Assembly: GCA_001931905.2 (NCBI GenBank)
Contig: MSJI02000909.1
Location: 57,541 to 121,540 of the forward strand
Direction of reading: 5' to 3'
DNA length: 64,000 nucleotides
Source of the DNA: Cladosporium sp. IMV 00045
Taxonomy: Eukaryota > Ascomycota > Dothideomycetes > Cladosporiales > Cladosporiaceae
This document shows, piece after piece, positions 21,594 through 32,514 of this stretch (positions are counted from its first letter, which is position 1; every line of letters starts with the position of its first letter). The position numbers and the translations under genes are program-made. The notes below the pieces were generated by a model. It saw only the letters and a list, made by a program, of their open reading frames with translations. It was not told the origin of the DNA and ran no database searches.

Positions 21594-23438
21594 CTACATC
21601 CTCGCCTTCTCCTCCCTCACAACCACCCCACGCTTCCCACTCTTCTCCTTATCCCTCAACACCCTCCTAAGAATCTTTCCGGAAGCGCTCTTCGGGATCT
21701 CCTCAATGAACTCAACCTCTTTGACAGCCTTATACCTGACCTTCTTCTCCTTGACATAACGAATCAACTCCAACCCCAACTCCGTCCCAGCCTCCTGCCC
21801 ACCCTTCGGCACGATGTACGCCTTGGGCACTTCACCAGAATAGTCGTCCGCGACGCCCAACACGGCAACATCACTGACCTTCGCGTGCCCGAGCAACAAA
21901 TCCTCCAACTCCGCGGGCGCAACTCCAATGCCCTTGACTTTGATCATCTCCTTGATCCTGTCGAGAATAGTAATAACCCCCCGTTCATCGATCGAGCCCT
22001 GATCGCCCGTGTGCAAGTACCCCTCCTCATCGAAAGTCTCACGCGTCGCTTTCTCGTTATTCAAATACCCCATGACGACCTGCGGGCCCTTAGCCCAAAT
22101 CTCGCCCGCCTCGCCGACGCCCGCCTCCGAGCCGTCGTCCTTGACGATCTTGACCGTAGTGCTGGCGCAGACGGTTCCGACGGCGTGGGCGTTCTCGTAG
22201 CCGTACAGACTGGGCGGGTGGGCCGTGATGCAGGAGCAGGACTCCGTCATGCCGTAGCCCTGCTTAAAGCCCGTTTGGGGGAATTTCTTCTTGAGGAGCT
22301 GAATGATTTCTTCGCTAAGCGGGGCGGCGCCGCTGGAGAATCGGCGCAGGAAGCTGAGGTCGTAGTCGTCGACGATGGGGTCGCGGACGAGGCGGATGAG
22401 GATTGGCGGGACGAGCAGGAGCTCTTTGAGTTGGTATTCGACGACGGTGTCGAGCATGGATTTCATGGTGAAGGAGGGGAGCATGATGACTTCGGCGTTG
22501 AGGAGGACTGGGAGGTGCAGAGCGTGGACGAGGCCGGTGATGTGGAAGCTGGGAAGCACGGCGAGGATCTGTTTGAGATCTGAAGGCGTGATTTGCATGA
22601 CCTGGAGGCATTGTGCGATTACGTTTTGGTGGGCGATCATGACCTGGAAGATTGTCAGTTTCCCTCAGTAATAGAAACAGGTAAGTCCACCGCTACTCAC
22701 TGCTTTAGGAAGCCCCGTCGTTCCAGACGAGAAGCTCAAGAACCCGCCTATAAGTCCCGTCAGCACTACGTCTCCTCACCTCGATCACATCACATCACTC
22801 ACAAACATCAAAATTCGACTTCCCCTCCGGAATCCTAAAATACTCCACCTGCTCTTCCCTCCTCCCCATCTCAATCAACTCCTTCACAGTCCTAAACCCC
22901 TCCAACTCTCCCTCCAGCAAAAACAGCCTCTCCCTCGGAATCCCCGCCTTCTGCGCCGCCTCCCTGGCCACTTCCATACTATTCGGATGGGTGAGCAAGA
23001 ACTTCGCATCCGCAGTTTTCAGCGCATAAGTCATCTCCTCGACGTTATACGCCGGGCTGGCGCCGGAGACTCGGCCGCCGACGCGCAGCGCGGCGTGCAT
23101 CGCCACGGGGTACCAGATGCTGTTCTGGCTGAAGAGCGCGACGGTGTCGCCTTGCTGCAGGCCGTGGTGGCGGACGAGAGCGGTGCTGAGGTGTGTGGCG
23201 GCTTCTTTTACTTGCTGCCAGTCGAGGCGTTCTTTGGTTATGGCGTTGGTGTAGCCGGCGAGGTGGGAGGGGGGAAAGCGGTGTAGGGGGGAGTAGGTCG
23301 GGTGTTCGAAGAGGCATTGCCAGGTTGTGAGGTCGCGGGGGACTGGTGGTTGTTGTTGTTTGTCAGTCGGTTTTGTGAGTGAGATGGGAGATGGGGCTTC
23401 TTACTGAGAATGTCACTTTGTAGGCTCTTGAACGGCAT
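21594..23438 (-). CDS. acyl-CoA / 4-coumarate-CoA-type ligase
   Basis: Adenylate-forming enzyme that activates a carboxylic acid with ATP and joins it to CoA. Exons on the minus strand: 23405..23438, 22803..23342, 22701..22747 and 21594..22643, with introns of 62, 55 and 57 nt; 556 residues. The 47-nt third exon carries most of the ATP-binding loop (SFSSGTTGLPKA). Other motifs: QGYGMTESC, YLHTGDQG, DRIKEMIKVKG and the catalytic-lysine block PKSASGKILRR. N-terminus MPFKSLQSDI. The last three residues are A-R-M, which fits the relaxed peroxisomal PTS1 pattern [SAC][KRH][LM], like many fungal 4CL-type ligases (inference). Divergent from the dehydrogenase at 23997. Acid substrate cannot be told. 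Confidence 0.94.
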
Positions 23439-23996
23439 GTTGATCGATGTGTTGAAGGGTATTGGTGGGAATGGCTATTGAGATGGGATATAAAGAGATG
23501 TATTAAACCTCAATGGACCTACATAACAAATCTATAAGTGCCCGTCATTCTGCGTATGGTGCCGCATTTGAGAGCCTCGGTCATAATGGACGCGAGTGGC
23601 GTTGATGAAAGAGGCACGCGAGAGAAGATCAATCGGCCCAAGATGCCGAACGAGAGTGCGGAGACGGCGTGGGCTGTCGTGGGGAGAGCTCCGCTGAAGC
23701 TTTCATGTTCGTGGGATTCTGCGTCACCAGTCAAGGCCAGAACAACGTTGGATTGCAATTCATGTTGTTTTCGTATTGACCGGACAGCTAAAGCTGACAT
23801 ACTGTATATTCAACAGCTGGGCCATCATAAGCATACAGAGCCTAGCTCCGAGAGTGGGTTCCAAACATGGGAAGGATGAGGATGGCGAATCTGAAAGCAA
23901 TGGAGCTGATTATAGCAGCCCCACCAGGTCCAATTGGCCGACGAGGCAAATGCTGTTGAGTCTTCTTCAGCCCATCTTTCTCCCACCCATTCTTCA
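23439..23996. promoter_or_regulatory. shared divergent promoter region
   Basis: 558 bp between the start codons of the acyl-CoA ligase (minus) and the 3-hydroxyacyl-CoA dehydrogenase-like gene (plus). A bidirectional promoter is inferred from geometry only. I could not identify a particular operator with confidence. Confidence 0.45.
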
Positions 23997-24920
23997 ATGT
24001 CTGTTCCCAGTACTCGCATCGCCATAATTGGCGCCGGCACCATTGGCCTCTCCTTTGCAGCGCTGCACGTCATCAAGAACCCTCGCAGCAGAGTCAGCAT
24101 CTTCGACACAAGACCAGACCTCAAAGAATACGTCGATTCCAAACTCCCTGGCTACTTGACAGATGCCGACGAGGCCGAATGTCTCAGCCGACTCTCCATC
24201 GCGAACAGCCTCGAAGAAGCCATCGACAACGCCCACATCGTGCAAGAGCAAGGGCCTGAGAATGTAGAGTTCAAGCAGAACATCTGGCCTCAAATCGAGC
24301 AACATGCGCCGCCAGACGCGCTCTTCTGGTCGAGTACGTCGGGCATACTTGCTTCGCAGCAGAGCAAGGACATGCAAGACCAGTCCCGGCTAGTGGTCGT
24401 CCACCCTTACAATCCACCGCACATCATGCCCCTGCTGGAAGTTGTGCCCTCGCCCACAACGGCCCAAGAAGTGATCGATCGAACATTGGAATACTGGCGA
24501 GGTCTCGGTCGAGTGCCAGTGGTGATTCGAAAAGAGTGTACCGGCTTCGTCGCGAACCGCCTTGCTTTCGCGCTTTTCCGTGAAGCTTGCAGTCTCGTCT
24601 CTCAGGGCGTGGTGAGTGTGGAGGATCTGGACTCTGTGGTGCAGGCTTCAATGGGGCCGAGGTGGACGGTTGCTGGGCCTTTTAAGAGTTATCATGCTGG
24701 TGGCGGTGATGGCGGGTTGCAGAGTTTCATGCAGAAAATCGGCACGACGGTGCAGGGTTGCTGGGATGCTAGTGAGAATGATGTGAGAGATGTTGGCATT
24801 GATGTTGGGAAGGAGTGGCAGGAGGATGTCTGTCGGCAGACCGGTGAAGCGTATGGGATTGTCGATACGGCGGAGAGGGATCGCAAGACCAAGGCTGTGC
24901 TGGACGCTGTTAGGAAGTAG
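23997..24920 (+). CDS. 3-hydroxyacyl-CoA dehydrogenase family protein
   Basis: NAD-dependent dehydrogenase of the 3-hydroxyacyl-CoA dehydrogenase fold, 307 residues, no intron. The Rossmann motif GAGTIG is at residues 12-17, right after the start MSVPSTRIAII, which decides the ATG (the frame is open further upstream but has no earlier ATG). The NAD-domain block STSGILASQ and the family His-Pro motif HPYNPPHIMPLLEVVP are present, then the C-terminal dimerisation domain with KECTGFVANRLAFALFREA and GPRWTVAGPF. The size and the last block fit the single-domain subgroup that includes L-gulonate 3-dehydrogenase (lambda-crystallin) and carnitine dehydrogenase more closely than beta-oxidation enzymes. 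Head-to-head with the acyl-CoA ligase. Confidence 0.92.
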   Translation: MSVPSTRIAIIGAGTIGLSFAALHVIKNPRSRVSIFDTRPDLKEYVDSKLPGYLTDADEAECLSRLSIANSLEEAIDNAHIVQEQGPENVEFKQNIWPQIEQHAPPDALFWSSTSGILASQQSKDMQDQSRLVVVHPYNPPHIMPLLEVVPSPTTAQEVIDRTLEYWRGLGRVPVVIRKECTGFVANRLAFALFREACSLVSQGVVSVEDLDSVVQASMGPRWTVAGPFKSYHAGGGDGGLQSFMQKIGTTVQGCWDASENDVRDVGIDVGKEWQEDVCRQTGEAYGIVDTAERDRKTKAVLDAVRK

Positions 24921-25541
24921 GGATTGTGAGTTGTTGCAGCCGGACGAGGTCTTGACTAGCTCGACTGTGTCGCCTTGTAAAAGTGGTCCGGTAACACATC
25001 AAGATGGAGTACAGATACATGTATAAGACCTCACAACACTTATTATTCTTAATCAATATAATGATTATACTTCAGTTAAAGCTTCCTTCAAAGATCAGGG
25101 ACTGGCCGCCCTGTCAGCCTTCCCTTCCACCCTTCAAGCCCCGCATTGACTGCTGCTGCCTTGTTTCAAGTCCAACCAAAGCGCAAGCTCCAGCTCTCGC
25201 TCGCTCAGCACTACTACGCTCTTGCATGCATGCGCATGCATGTGAACCGCCGGATACTGCGCCGCCTCACATTATTAAACGCCTGGCTACTGCGCCTTGC
25301 CTTTTGCTCACTCTCTCACCCGATTCCACCACGTCCAGTCATCATCACCCATCCCCATCGTCATATATACCCTCGTGTGCCGCATCTCTGCTTGCAGATG
25401 CGATCCATCCTCATCCCAAAGGACTTGCGAGATCAGTCCTTCCCGCCGCCTCTCTCGCGCATACGCATCACATACGTTTGAGCTCAGGTGAAGCACTCGT
25501 TTGCCTGGAGCTGAGATCTCCGGAGCCGCCGCTGATACAAC
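24921..25541. other. intergenic, leader of F-box gene
   Basis: C-rich upstream region of the next gene. Frames of up to 187 codons are open but made of Pro/Ser/His/Leu-rich sequence typical of CT-rich leader DNA. No gene supported. Confidence 0.5.
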
Positions 25542-27634
25542 ATGTGTACCATCACCGAACCACGTGAGCAGACCATGGTCGAGTCCAAACCACCTCCCAC
25601 CATGGTGGCAACGACGACGACAACGGCAACGGCGGGCCATGTCACTTTAGATAAAAAGACCTTCCAGTCCCTCTCCAGCGACCTCAAGAGCTGTGTAATA
25701 GAGCATATCGCCAGACCCTCCGACCTCAAGAACATCTGCCTCGTGTCCAAAGAGCTTCACGAGATCGCCGTGCGCTTCCTCTATCACGATGTCAGCCTCG
25801 ACCTGGGCAGCGTGAACGACAATTTCATGCCAGCCCTGCTCAACCCACGCAACATCGGCCTCAAACATATCAGGCAGATCCGGCTGTATCTCGCCAACAA
25901 GACAGACAGGTGCAACCAAGAGCAGCAGGCGACGTTCGCAACTCGCATGTTGCTGGAGTTCTTGCCTGAGAATATCCTCGAGGAATTCAGGTGCGGCTTT
26001 ACTGAGACGTGAGAGAAGCTTTGGTGCGCTCTCTTTGCGAGCGCGATGCTGACTTTTCCTCCTAGTTGGTGCCCATGGCGGCCTTTCTCGGCAGACAACA
26101 TGATGCTGCTGTACCGCAGGCAAAAAAGGATGAAGTGGCTCGAAGCTATGGACATGGACCGCCCAATCCTTGAAGAACTGAAGAAGAGCCCACATGTGCA
26201 GAACGGTCTTTTTGACAACGCTCGGAAGTTGGCTCTCTATCCGGAGAACCGTGAAAGTCTGAACCTTGGTCGTTACTTTGTCGAGAAGACAACTGAGAAG
26301 CTGGAGGAGCTCATCATACATACGCACTTCGAGACTCTCGACGATCGCAGCCCATCACGCAGCGACGTGAGTGTTCGTGAATTGAACGACACGGCTACTG
26401 GTCCCGGACTGCTGTCGAGTACACTCTTCGGCCACTTCATGCCTTTTGATGAATGTACACCTTTCAAAAACCTGACGTCTCTGCGCCTGCATCGGATCAG
26501 TCTCCGCTATTGCGCAGATACATGGTGCAAGTTTATCAATTTCAATCAGATGCAATGCCTGCGGATCTACCACTGCCCTGGTGTTGATTCTCTACTTGGC
26601 CAGCTGAGTCGAGCCAAACATCTGCCAAAGACGTTGCAGGTGCTAGAGCTCCAGCACAAGGACAACTCTGAAAACGAAGCTCTGGTAGCGCTCGATGGCT
26701 TCTTATGTCTGATTTCGGGTCTGAACGATTTGATCATCGATCTACAAAACGTCAAGTCGCTGCCAGCTGCAGCAGGCATTGTCCGCCACAACAAGACTCT
26801 TGAGCTTTTGAACGTCCACTGCTCCAGCGAGTCGTCAAACCCGCTCGTCAATGAAATGGCTTGCGATGCTGAGGAGCTTGTTTACGATACCGAAGACTTC
26901 GACAAAATCTGTTCCGCCGCTAGCCGTCTCGAACAGCTCAGCTGTGCTTGGCCTGGCAGGTCACTGATCCGCTCACCAACTGATGAATGGGTGGCCTTTG
27001 AAAACGCGACCGCCAAACTACGCAATCTTGTCACGTTGCACATCACTACATGGCCTACCAACAAGCCAAGCGCACAACTTCTTCCCCGGGCGGTCTACGA
27101 GCAGCTACTGCAGGGTGCTGCAACCCGCCTCTTCGAATTGACGGCGAAACGTAATTCTTCAACAGACGCTTCACCGGATGCTCCTGCCGCGCAGCCAGAG
27201 GATTCTGGCACGGCATCGACTTCGAGTACGACTCTTCTCGCTCCCTCAAAGCTCCGCCTCATCGCGTTTGGCATTAGTGATAAAATCTACGAGCGCGAAG
27301 ACTCGCGCAACCAACTGCTGTACCTTCGTTCCTCCGCCCTTGATGCAGAAGGCAAGCCCAAGATCCACGCAACACCAGTCGGCTGGTGCGCAAGGAAGTA
27401 TCTGGAGCCCAGAAGCGAAGTTCTCGATTTCGTTCTCGGAAGGGAGGCCAGGATGCCTTGTAGAGAGCGAGGGGACATGGATGCCAGATTCGGTTTCGGT
27501 GTGGACGAGGATGAGTAAGTTTTGGGAGATTGCCGGATTTGTGTTTTACTTACACTTGTTCGTCGGCTAAGCATGGCTGACCTGTGCTTGGTGGTTGTAG
27601 GGAGCAAAATTACGGTCACGGCTGGCCTTATTGA
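25542..27634 (+). CDS. F-box-like / LRR-like protein
   Basis: Probable F-box-type protein of 643 residues. Exons 25542..25990, 26066..27514 and 27601..27634, with introns of 75 and 86 nt. Residues about 40-75 (LSSDLKSCVIEHIARPSDLKNICLVSKEL) resemble a fungal F-box-like segment; the rest has leucine-rich character (LTSLRLHRISL, LQVLELQH, LEQLSCAWPGR) without regular repeats. The last intron is inferred: its donor GTAAGT overlaps the stop that would otherwise end the frame at 27518, and splicing adds EEQNYGHGWPY before a new stop. Start could also be Met12. The substrate or partner is unknown. It is not closely similar by eye to the F-box/LRR gene at 1482..4016. Confidence 0.82.
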
Positions 27635-28060
27635 TGGATCATATACCCCCCGTTTGTAACGACCTTCACGACACTTGACTTTCTTTCTCGTCTCTCGTGT
27701 GGATGCTACATGAGAGTGTACTCTATTTCGGACTTCACTTCTTCTCTTTTTCTCTTGATGGCAGGTGTAGACTTCTACGGCTGCGTCCTTCTTTTTCTAT
27801 AATATTGACTCTCTAGTCAATGGCGAGAGCCGCAGCAGTGTATGCTGCTAATCCACAAGACTTCCAAATATATACTTTGGCCATCGTTCGTTCCTCTTTC
27901 TCACCCTTGACAACCATATTTTGCCCTCGCATACCACCTGATTACTCGGTTCTCTATCATCTCTGTGCGATTTCCGAATACCTAAGACAAGCATACTGAC
28001 CTAGTCCTTCGACTCCTCCAACACTCCACCATCAACCAGGGCATCCTCCATCACATCACG
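27635..28060. other. intergenic
   Basis: 3' flank of the F-box-like gene and leader of the Gln-rich gene. T-rich around 27680-27800. Nothing further seen. Confidence 0.5.
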
Positions 28061-29527
28061 ATGGACCAACAAAACTACGCCCAATTCCCCACCGAACACC
28101 AGCAACAACCGCAGTGGCAACCTCAACCCAATGCCCAGCAGCAACCAGGGCTCTCCGCGCAATTCCAGCAACCCAACGGAGCAATCCACCAACCTCAACC
28201 GCAAGGCCAGCAAATGCCACCTCCCGGCACCCCAATCCCCATGATGCTAAATCAAATTACCCCTCAGCTCAACAGCATGTACTCGCAAGAGTCCCTCCCA
28301 GCACACGCTCAGGCGCAGGCACAGGTGCAGCGGGGAGCTTTCGCTCAACCTTACCAGCAGCCTTCAGGGGTGCATTCCCCAGATGAGCAAATGCCAGCCC
28401 AGCAGCAGCAACAGCAGCAGTTCTACCCTGACGTGGCCTCCATGTCCGGCTACGGCGGTGCGCATCCTTCTGTTACTCCTAGTGAATACGACTTCGCCAC
28501 TGCTTCTCAGCAGCCACAGCAACAACCACAACAGCAGCAGTACCCACAGCAACCTTTCACCCCTCAGCCAGCCACCACAGCATGGGAACAGCAGAATGTC
28601 TACGAAGTCCCTCCCCAACAACCACAACAAACCCAACCCCAGCCCACAGACCCAACCCTCCGCTCCCTCGAACTCACGCAAGCGCGCCAGCGCATCTCGG
28701 CCCTAGAAGCCGCGCGAGAGCAGCAAGACACGCAGCTGGCTTTGCAGATTTCCGCGCAGGAAGCTGAAGGGCAATTGGCGGAGAGGGAGGAGAGGGAGGT
28801 GCACGAGACGCTGTTGAGGAGTTTGGATAGCTATGAGAGGGATTTGAGGAGGGGGTTGGATGGGGGTGGGGAGGCTGGGGATGATTGGTATGGTGAATTT
28901 GAAGATGTGCATGAAGAAGACTTTCCTGTTACTGATGCGTTTGAGGGAATGAGCGCCACCACCGCCGCCACCGAAGTTGGCACAGCGACTACGACGTCTC
29001 GAACTGCAAACCGAGACCACGCCCACAACAACCGATCGACAGCATCAACACCAATCCCGATCTCAACCAACCCAGCACACCACCACCCCACAAACCCCGT
29101 CCCCCCCATCCACCCGGGAATTCCCTCCCAAGTAGCATCCCTATCCAACACCAGCATCGTCCCACCACCTGTCATCTCCTCCTCCTCCCCAACTCCCAAA
29201 CCCACACCCTCCTCCTCCCGACATCCCCAACAACAGCACCAACAAAACAACCCAGTTGAACAATCCTGGACCTCCCCAACCCCGCGCCCCTACACGCCCA
29301 CTCCCGGCGCAGCCCCGTCGAGCGCGGCGTGGAATCGAGAAGACGAAGAGGCGAGAAGGTGGAGGGCGTTTAGGGCGCAGCAGCAGGCGCGGCCGGAGGC
29401 GGGGAGTGTGAGAACGGATGAAATCAGTAGTTTGGGAGTGGGAAGTTTGTTGGGTGGGAGTGAGAGCACTGTTGAGAAGCGGAAGCGGAAGGGGAAGGGG
29501 AAGGGGAAGGAGAGGGCGAGGGATTGA
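28061..29527 (+). CDS. glutamine/proline-rich protein with a UIM-like helix
   Basis: Intronless, 488 residues, function not recognised. Residues 1-195 are extremely rich in Gln and Pro, with runs such as QQQQQQQ near 115. A charged helix or coiled coil covers about 198-265; inside it EQQDTQLALQISAQEAEG resembles a ubiquitin-interacting motif (Ala-x3-Ser-x2-Glu kept, hydrophobic position before the Ala weak). An acidic patch (DDWYGEFEDVHEEDFP) follows, then a long Ser/Thr/Pro tail and a basic end (KRKRKGKGKGKERARD). The composition suggests a disordered cytosolic or nuclear adaptor. Codon use looks normal. Gene reality rests on the long open frame, leader and neighbour spacing rather than homology. 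Confidence 0.75.
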   Translation: MDQQNYAQFPTEHQQQPQWQPQPNAQQQPGLSAQFQQPNGAIHQPQPQGQQMPPPGTPIPMMLNQITPQLNSMYSQESLPAHAQAQAQVQRGAFAQPYQQPSGVHSPDEQMPAQQQQQQQFYPDVASMSGYGGAHPSVTPSEYDFATASQQPQQQPQQQQYPQQPFTPQPATTAWEQQNVYEVPPQQPQQTQPQPTDPTLRSLELTQARQRISALEAAREQQDTQLALQISAQEAEGQLAEREEREVHETLLRSLDSYERDLRRGLDGGGEAGDDWYGEFEDVHEEDFPVTDAFEGMSATTAATEVGTATTTSRTANRDHAHNNRSTASTPIPISTNPAHHHPTNPVPPIHPGIPSQVASLSNTSIVPPPVISSSSPTPKPTPSSSRHPQQQHQQNNPVEQSWTSPTPRPYTPTPGAAPSSAAWNREDEEARRWRAFRAQQQARPEAGSVRTDEISSLGVGSLLGGSESTVEKRKRKGKGKGKERARD

Positions 29528-30133
29528 AGGGGGGTAGATGTTGGGTGTTGGGTGTTGCGCATTTTTGTTCTCGGTCTTGCTTTCCTAATTCTCTTTGATT
29601 TTTTGAGTCTTATCTTGAAAAGTTGATTGCTCGTTCCTCATCTGGGAACTTTACGGCTGGTCAATTCCAGTCGTGGGTAGAGTGATTCGTGTATGATAAG
29701 ATTCGTGGGTTTTTGGGAAGTCATGGTCGACATGGAAAGACTGGCGTTGGGGCATATTCGTTATGTTTTACTTTTTTGCCACAGCAAGGAGAAATATAGA
29801 GATACCTAGGATGGGCCGATGAGTTGCGAGAGACAATCCTCTTAGAAAAAACAAAAAAATCAAAAGCGGCTATGGATACAATTTTGGAAGAATAAAAAAT
29901 GACCCGAACTTCTCTTTCCTCTTTCCTCTTTGCTTCTTTTCGTTTAACTCCTCAAAACAGAACCAATCAAATAGAAATTTCCAATCTTTCGCTTCATCAA
30001 CCAAATAAAGAGACTCATAATTCAAACCATCATGTCCAATCCCCCATGAAAAAAAATGAAATCTCCTCTCCCAAACATCATCATCATCATCATCACCACA
30101 ATCAATCAATCAATCAATCAATCAACCACAACC
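29528..30133. other. convergent intergenic with simple repeats
   Basis: Between two facing 3' ends. Contains a CAT run at about 30076-30094 and an AATC run at about 30099-30124 just beyond the stop of the next gene. A-rich patches near 29850. No gene supported. Confidence 0.55.
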
Positions 30134-30924
30134 TCAAGCCGGGATCGGCTTCTTCGTCGGCTTCGGCCTGCTCGCCGCGCTGATTTTCACTTTCCCATTC
30201 GACACCGACGGCGGAGGTTTGCTGGTATTGACGCCCGTCGAAGCGGGCTTGGGCTGCACTGGTTTCGGTGTGCTGCTGCGTCCTCCTGTGACAGCGCCGG
30301 GTTTGGATTTGGGTGCTGGTGGCGCGGAGGCGGTTCTGGCGTTGGTTGGTTTCGTTGGCGCTCTGCCCTTCGCTGATGCTGCTGATGAAACCGGCGCCGG
30401 CAGAGCCTTCTTCGTCGCGCCCACGGGTTTCGACCCAGCGCTTCGGACTTGCTTCGTCGCCGCGGCGGAGGGTTTGGGCTGCGCGGACCCGGGGAGGATT
30501 TTCCTCGAGGCGTTCGTCACCATCGCGCCCGGCGCGGAAGCGTCTGGTAGTTTCTTGAGTCCGTAAGGTTTCGTCGCCTCGCTGGGTTCGTTCTTCGCTT
30601 TTTGGGAGGCGCTCTTGCCCACGTAGCCGTCGGCGGCGAATTTGTTGCGGATGCCGTCGCCGTAGTTGTTGATGTAGCCGCCGACGCCGTTGATGCTGCC
30701 TGCGATGCCTGGGGATCAACACAAAACAAACGCGGGTTAGTTTGCTTTGCTCGAGGGAGGATAAACGGACCTGTGGTACCTTCGCCTATGGAGCGGCCGC
30801 CGTTTTCGATCAGGCCGCCGACGCCGCCGACGGCGTTGCCCGCCATGGTTCCTGCGGCTGTTATGCCCGTGTGCAGGTAGCCCATGGCTTGGTCTTGGAT
30901 GTAGTTTTTCACGTAGGAGACCAT
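30134..30924 (-). CDS. small Gly-rich N-terminus / basic Ala-Pro-Lys tail protein
   Basis: Two exons on the minus strand, 30771..30924 and 30134..30708, with a 62-nt intron (GTCCGT...CCCCAG); 242 residues. The N-terminal 75 residues are ordered-looking and Gly-rich: MVSYVKNYIQDQAMGYLHTG, then AGNAVGGVGGLIENGGRSIG, and after the splice AGSINGVGGYINNYGDGIRN. These read as two related amphipathic segments. The rest is a disordered Ala/Pro/Lys/Ser tail (KPTKKPIPA at the end). The donor is GT followed by CCG, a weak one, but the join restores the repeated Gly-x-Gly pattern. I do not recognise a function; membrane- or lipid-associated is a guess from the Gly-rich helices. Confidence 0.72.
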
Positions 30925-32514
30925 GGTGGTTTGCTGTGATGGAGGGGAAGTGCCTTGAGTGGCGTGGGAGGGTGCTTTGGTTAGCTGTGCTGGCTGATTG
31001 GGGGTGTTGCTGGCAGTCGTGTATATTAAGTATGTGATGGTATATTCTTTGCGAGATGTGGAGTAGATGGTATTTTCTTGGTACGTTTTGGGTGTATGTA
31101 AGGTGGTGCGGAGTAGGCCTCTCGCAAGGCAAGGCAAAGCCAGGCATGGGTGCACGTTGATCGATTCTAGACGCCTCCTCAGCTCTCGATGGCTTGACAC
31201 TCCTTGAACCCTTGATGACGTTGGCCTACATATGGCATGTGGAGGGCGCAGGGCCAAGGGCTCGAGATGGGCAGCACGAGGCAGGGAAGCACAGAAGCAC
31301 CGCCACAGCCTGCTTTGTAGATCATTATGTCAAGTGGAAAAGCGCGCTGCAGGCTGAGAGATATGCTGGTTTGAATTGTGGTTTGTGGCCAATGGTAAGA
31401 CGAGATGGCACTTTTTATGACAGCCTTGTAGCGAGCGATCAGAGGAGATAATCCGGATTGGAGGAGCAGCGCTGAAGAGACATCTCGCTCAGACAGTCCA
31501 AAGAAACTCTGGTAACATTATGCAGGTAATTACTCGATGTGTTGGAGTGTTGTCAGTCTCGCCAATGATTCCCTTCGTGCTCACTGCTCAAGTGGACGTC
31601 TGGATTTTCTGAAATAAACCAGACATGATGAAGACGCGATCATGAACATCAGAAAGGCTGGGCGAACGGCATACGGAGCTAATCGATTAGCATGTCGAGC
31701 ACGGGCTCTACCACGCAGCATCAACCACGGATGTGCAGACATGGTTGTGTTTGGCTCTCTGCGTAGTGCCAACGGTGGCCGTTTGTTGAGGCTTTATTCT
31801 CACCTTATCTGGTGGAGTTGCAGACGAGTAGCTTCATCTGTGCTGACTTCTACCACTGCACTCGTATATAGACACATCAGATATACACATCATCTGGCGA
31901 AAGAAAGTGGATATGTCCCTACCAAGTGGATAAATCCCTCTCCCTCATCCTGTGGCTGGAGAAACAAAAGACTGATCCTAGAACCTTCATTCAACGAATT
32001 TCATTGGACATCGCTGCCACCCCCATGCCTGCGCGGATTCTTGATTTTCGTGCCGTGTCCTCCACTGACGTAGTGTATGTGTGGCGTATGAATGCCATCA
32101 CCGTGTGGATCGCGTGCGCAACCGCCCGGTCTGCGATCGAAATCGGCGGAACAAGGTGACAGACTGTGCCTCGAGTGCATTAGCCAGCCCGCCCTCCACC
32201 CAACTACCACTCCATCTATCTCCTCTCCCTTCTAGACCAACCTGCTGGGACTTTCCACTGCCCTCTACCACTATCTTCCTATACTACCTCTCCCTCCCTC
32301 TTGACTACCACTTTTGCCTCCGCGGACTACGCACTAGATTGCCCTCCTACCACTTCTACCCCAAACTCTACTCCTCCACTGGTCAGCACGAGTACAACTC
32401 TACCCCTCACGTTGCGACCACCCAGCTCCACATACCTGCCGACATCACCAGCAGCCAGCAACACCAACACCAACGCAGAAAACACCTTGCGCATTTCATT
32501 CCAACCGCCACACA
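30925..32514. other. 1.6-kb divergent intergenic region
   Basis: Between two divergent small genes. The right half (32170-32510) is a C/T-rich leader for the next gene. In the left half, several overlapping short frames show no protein character. No RNA gene or mobile element identified. Confidence 0.5.
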
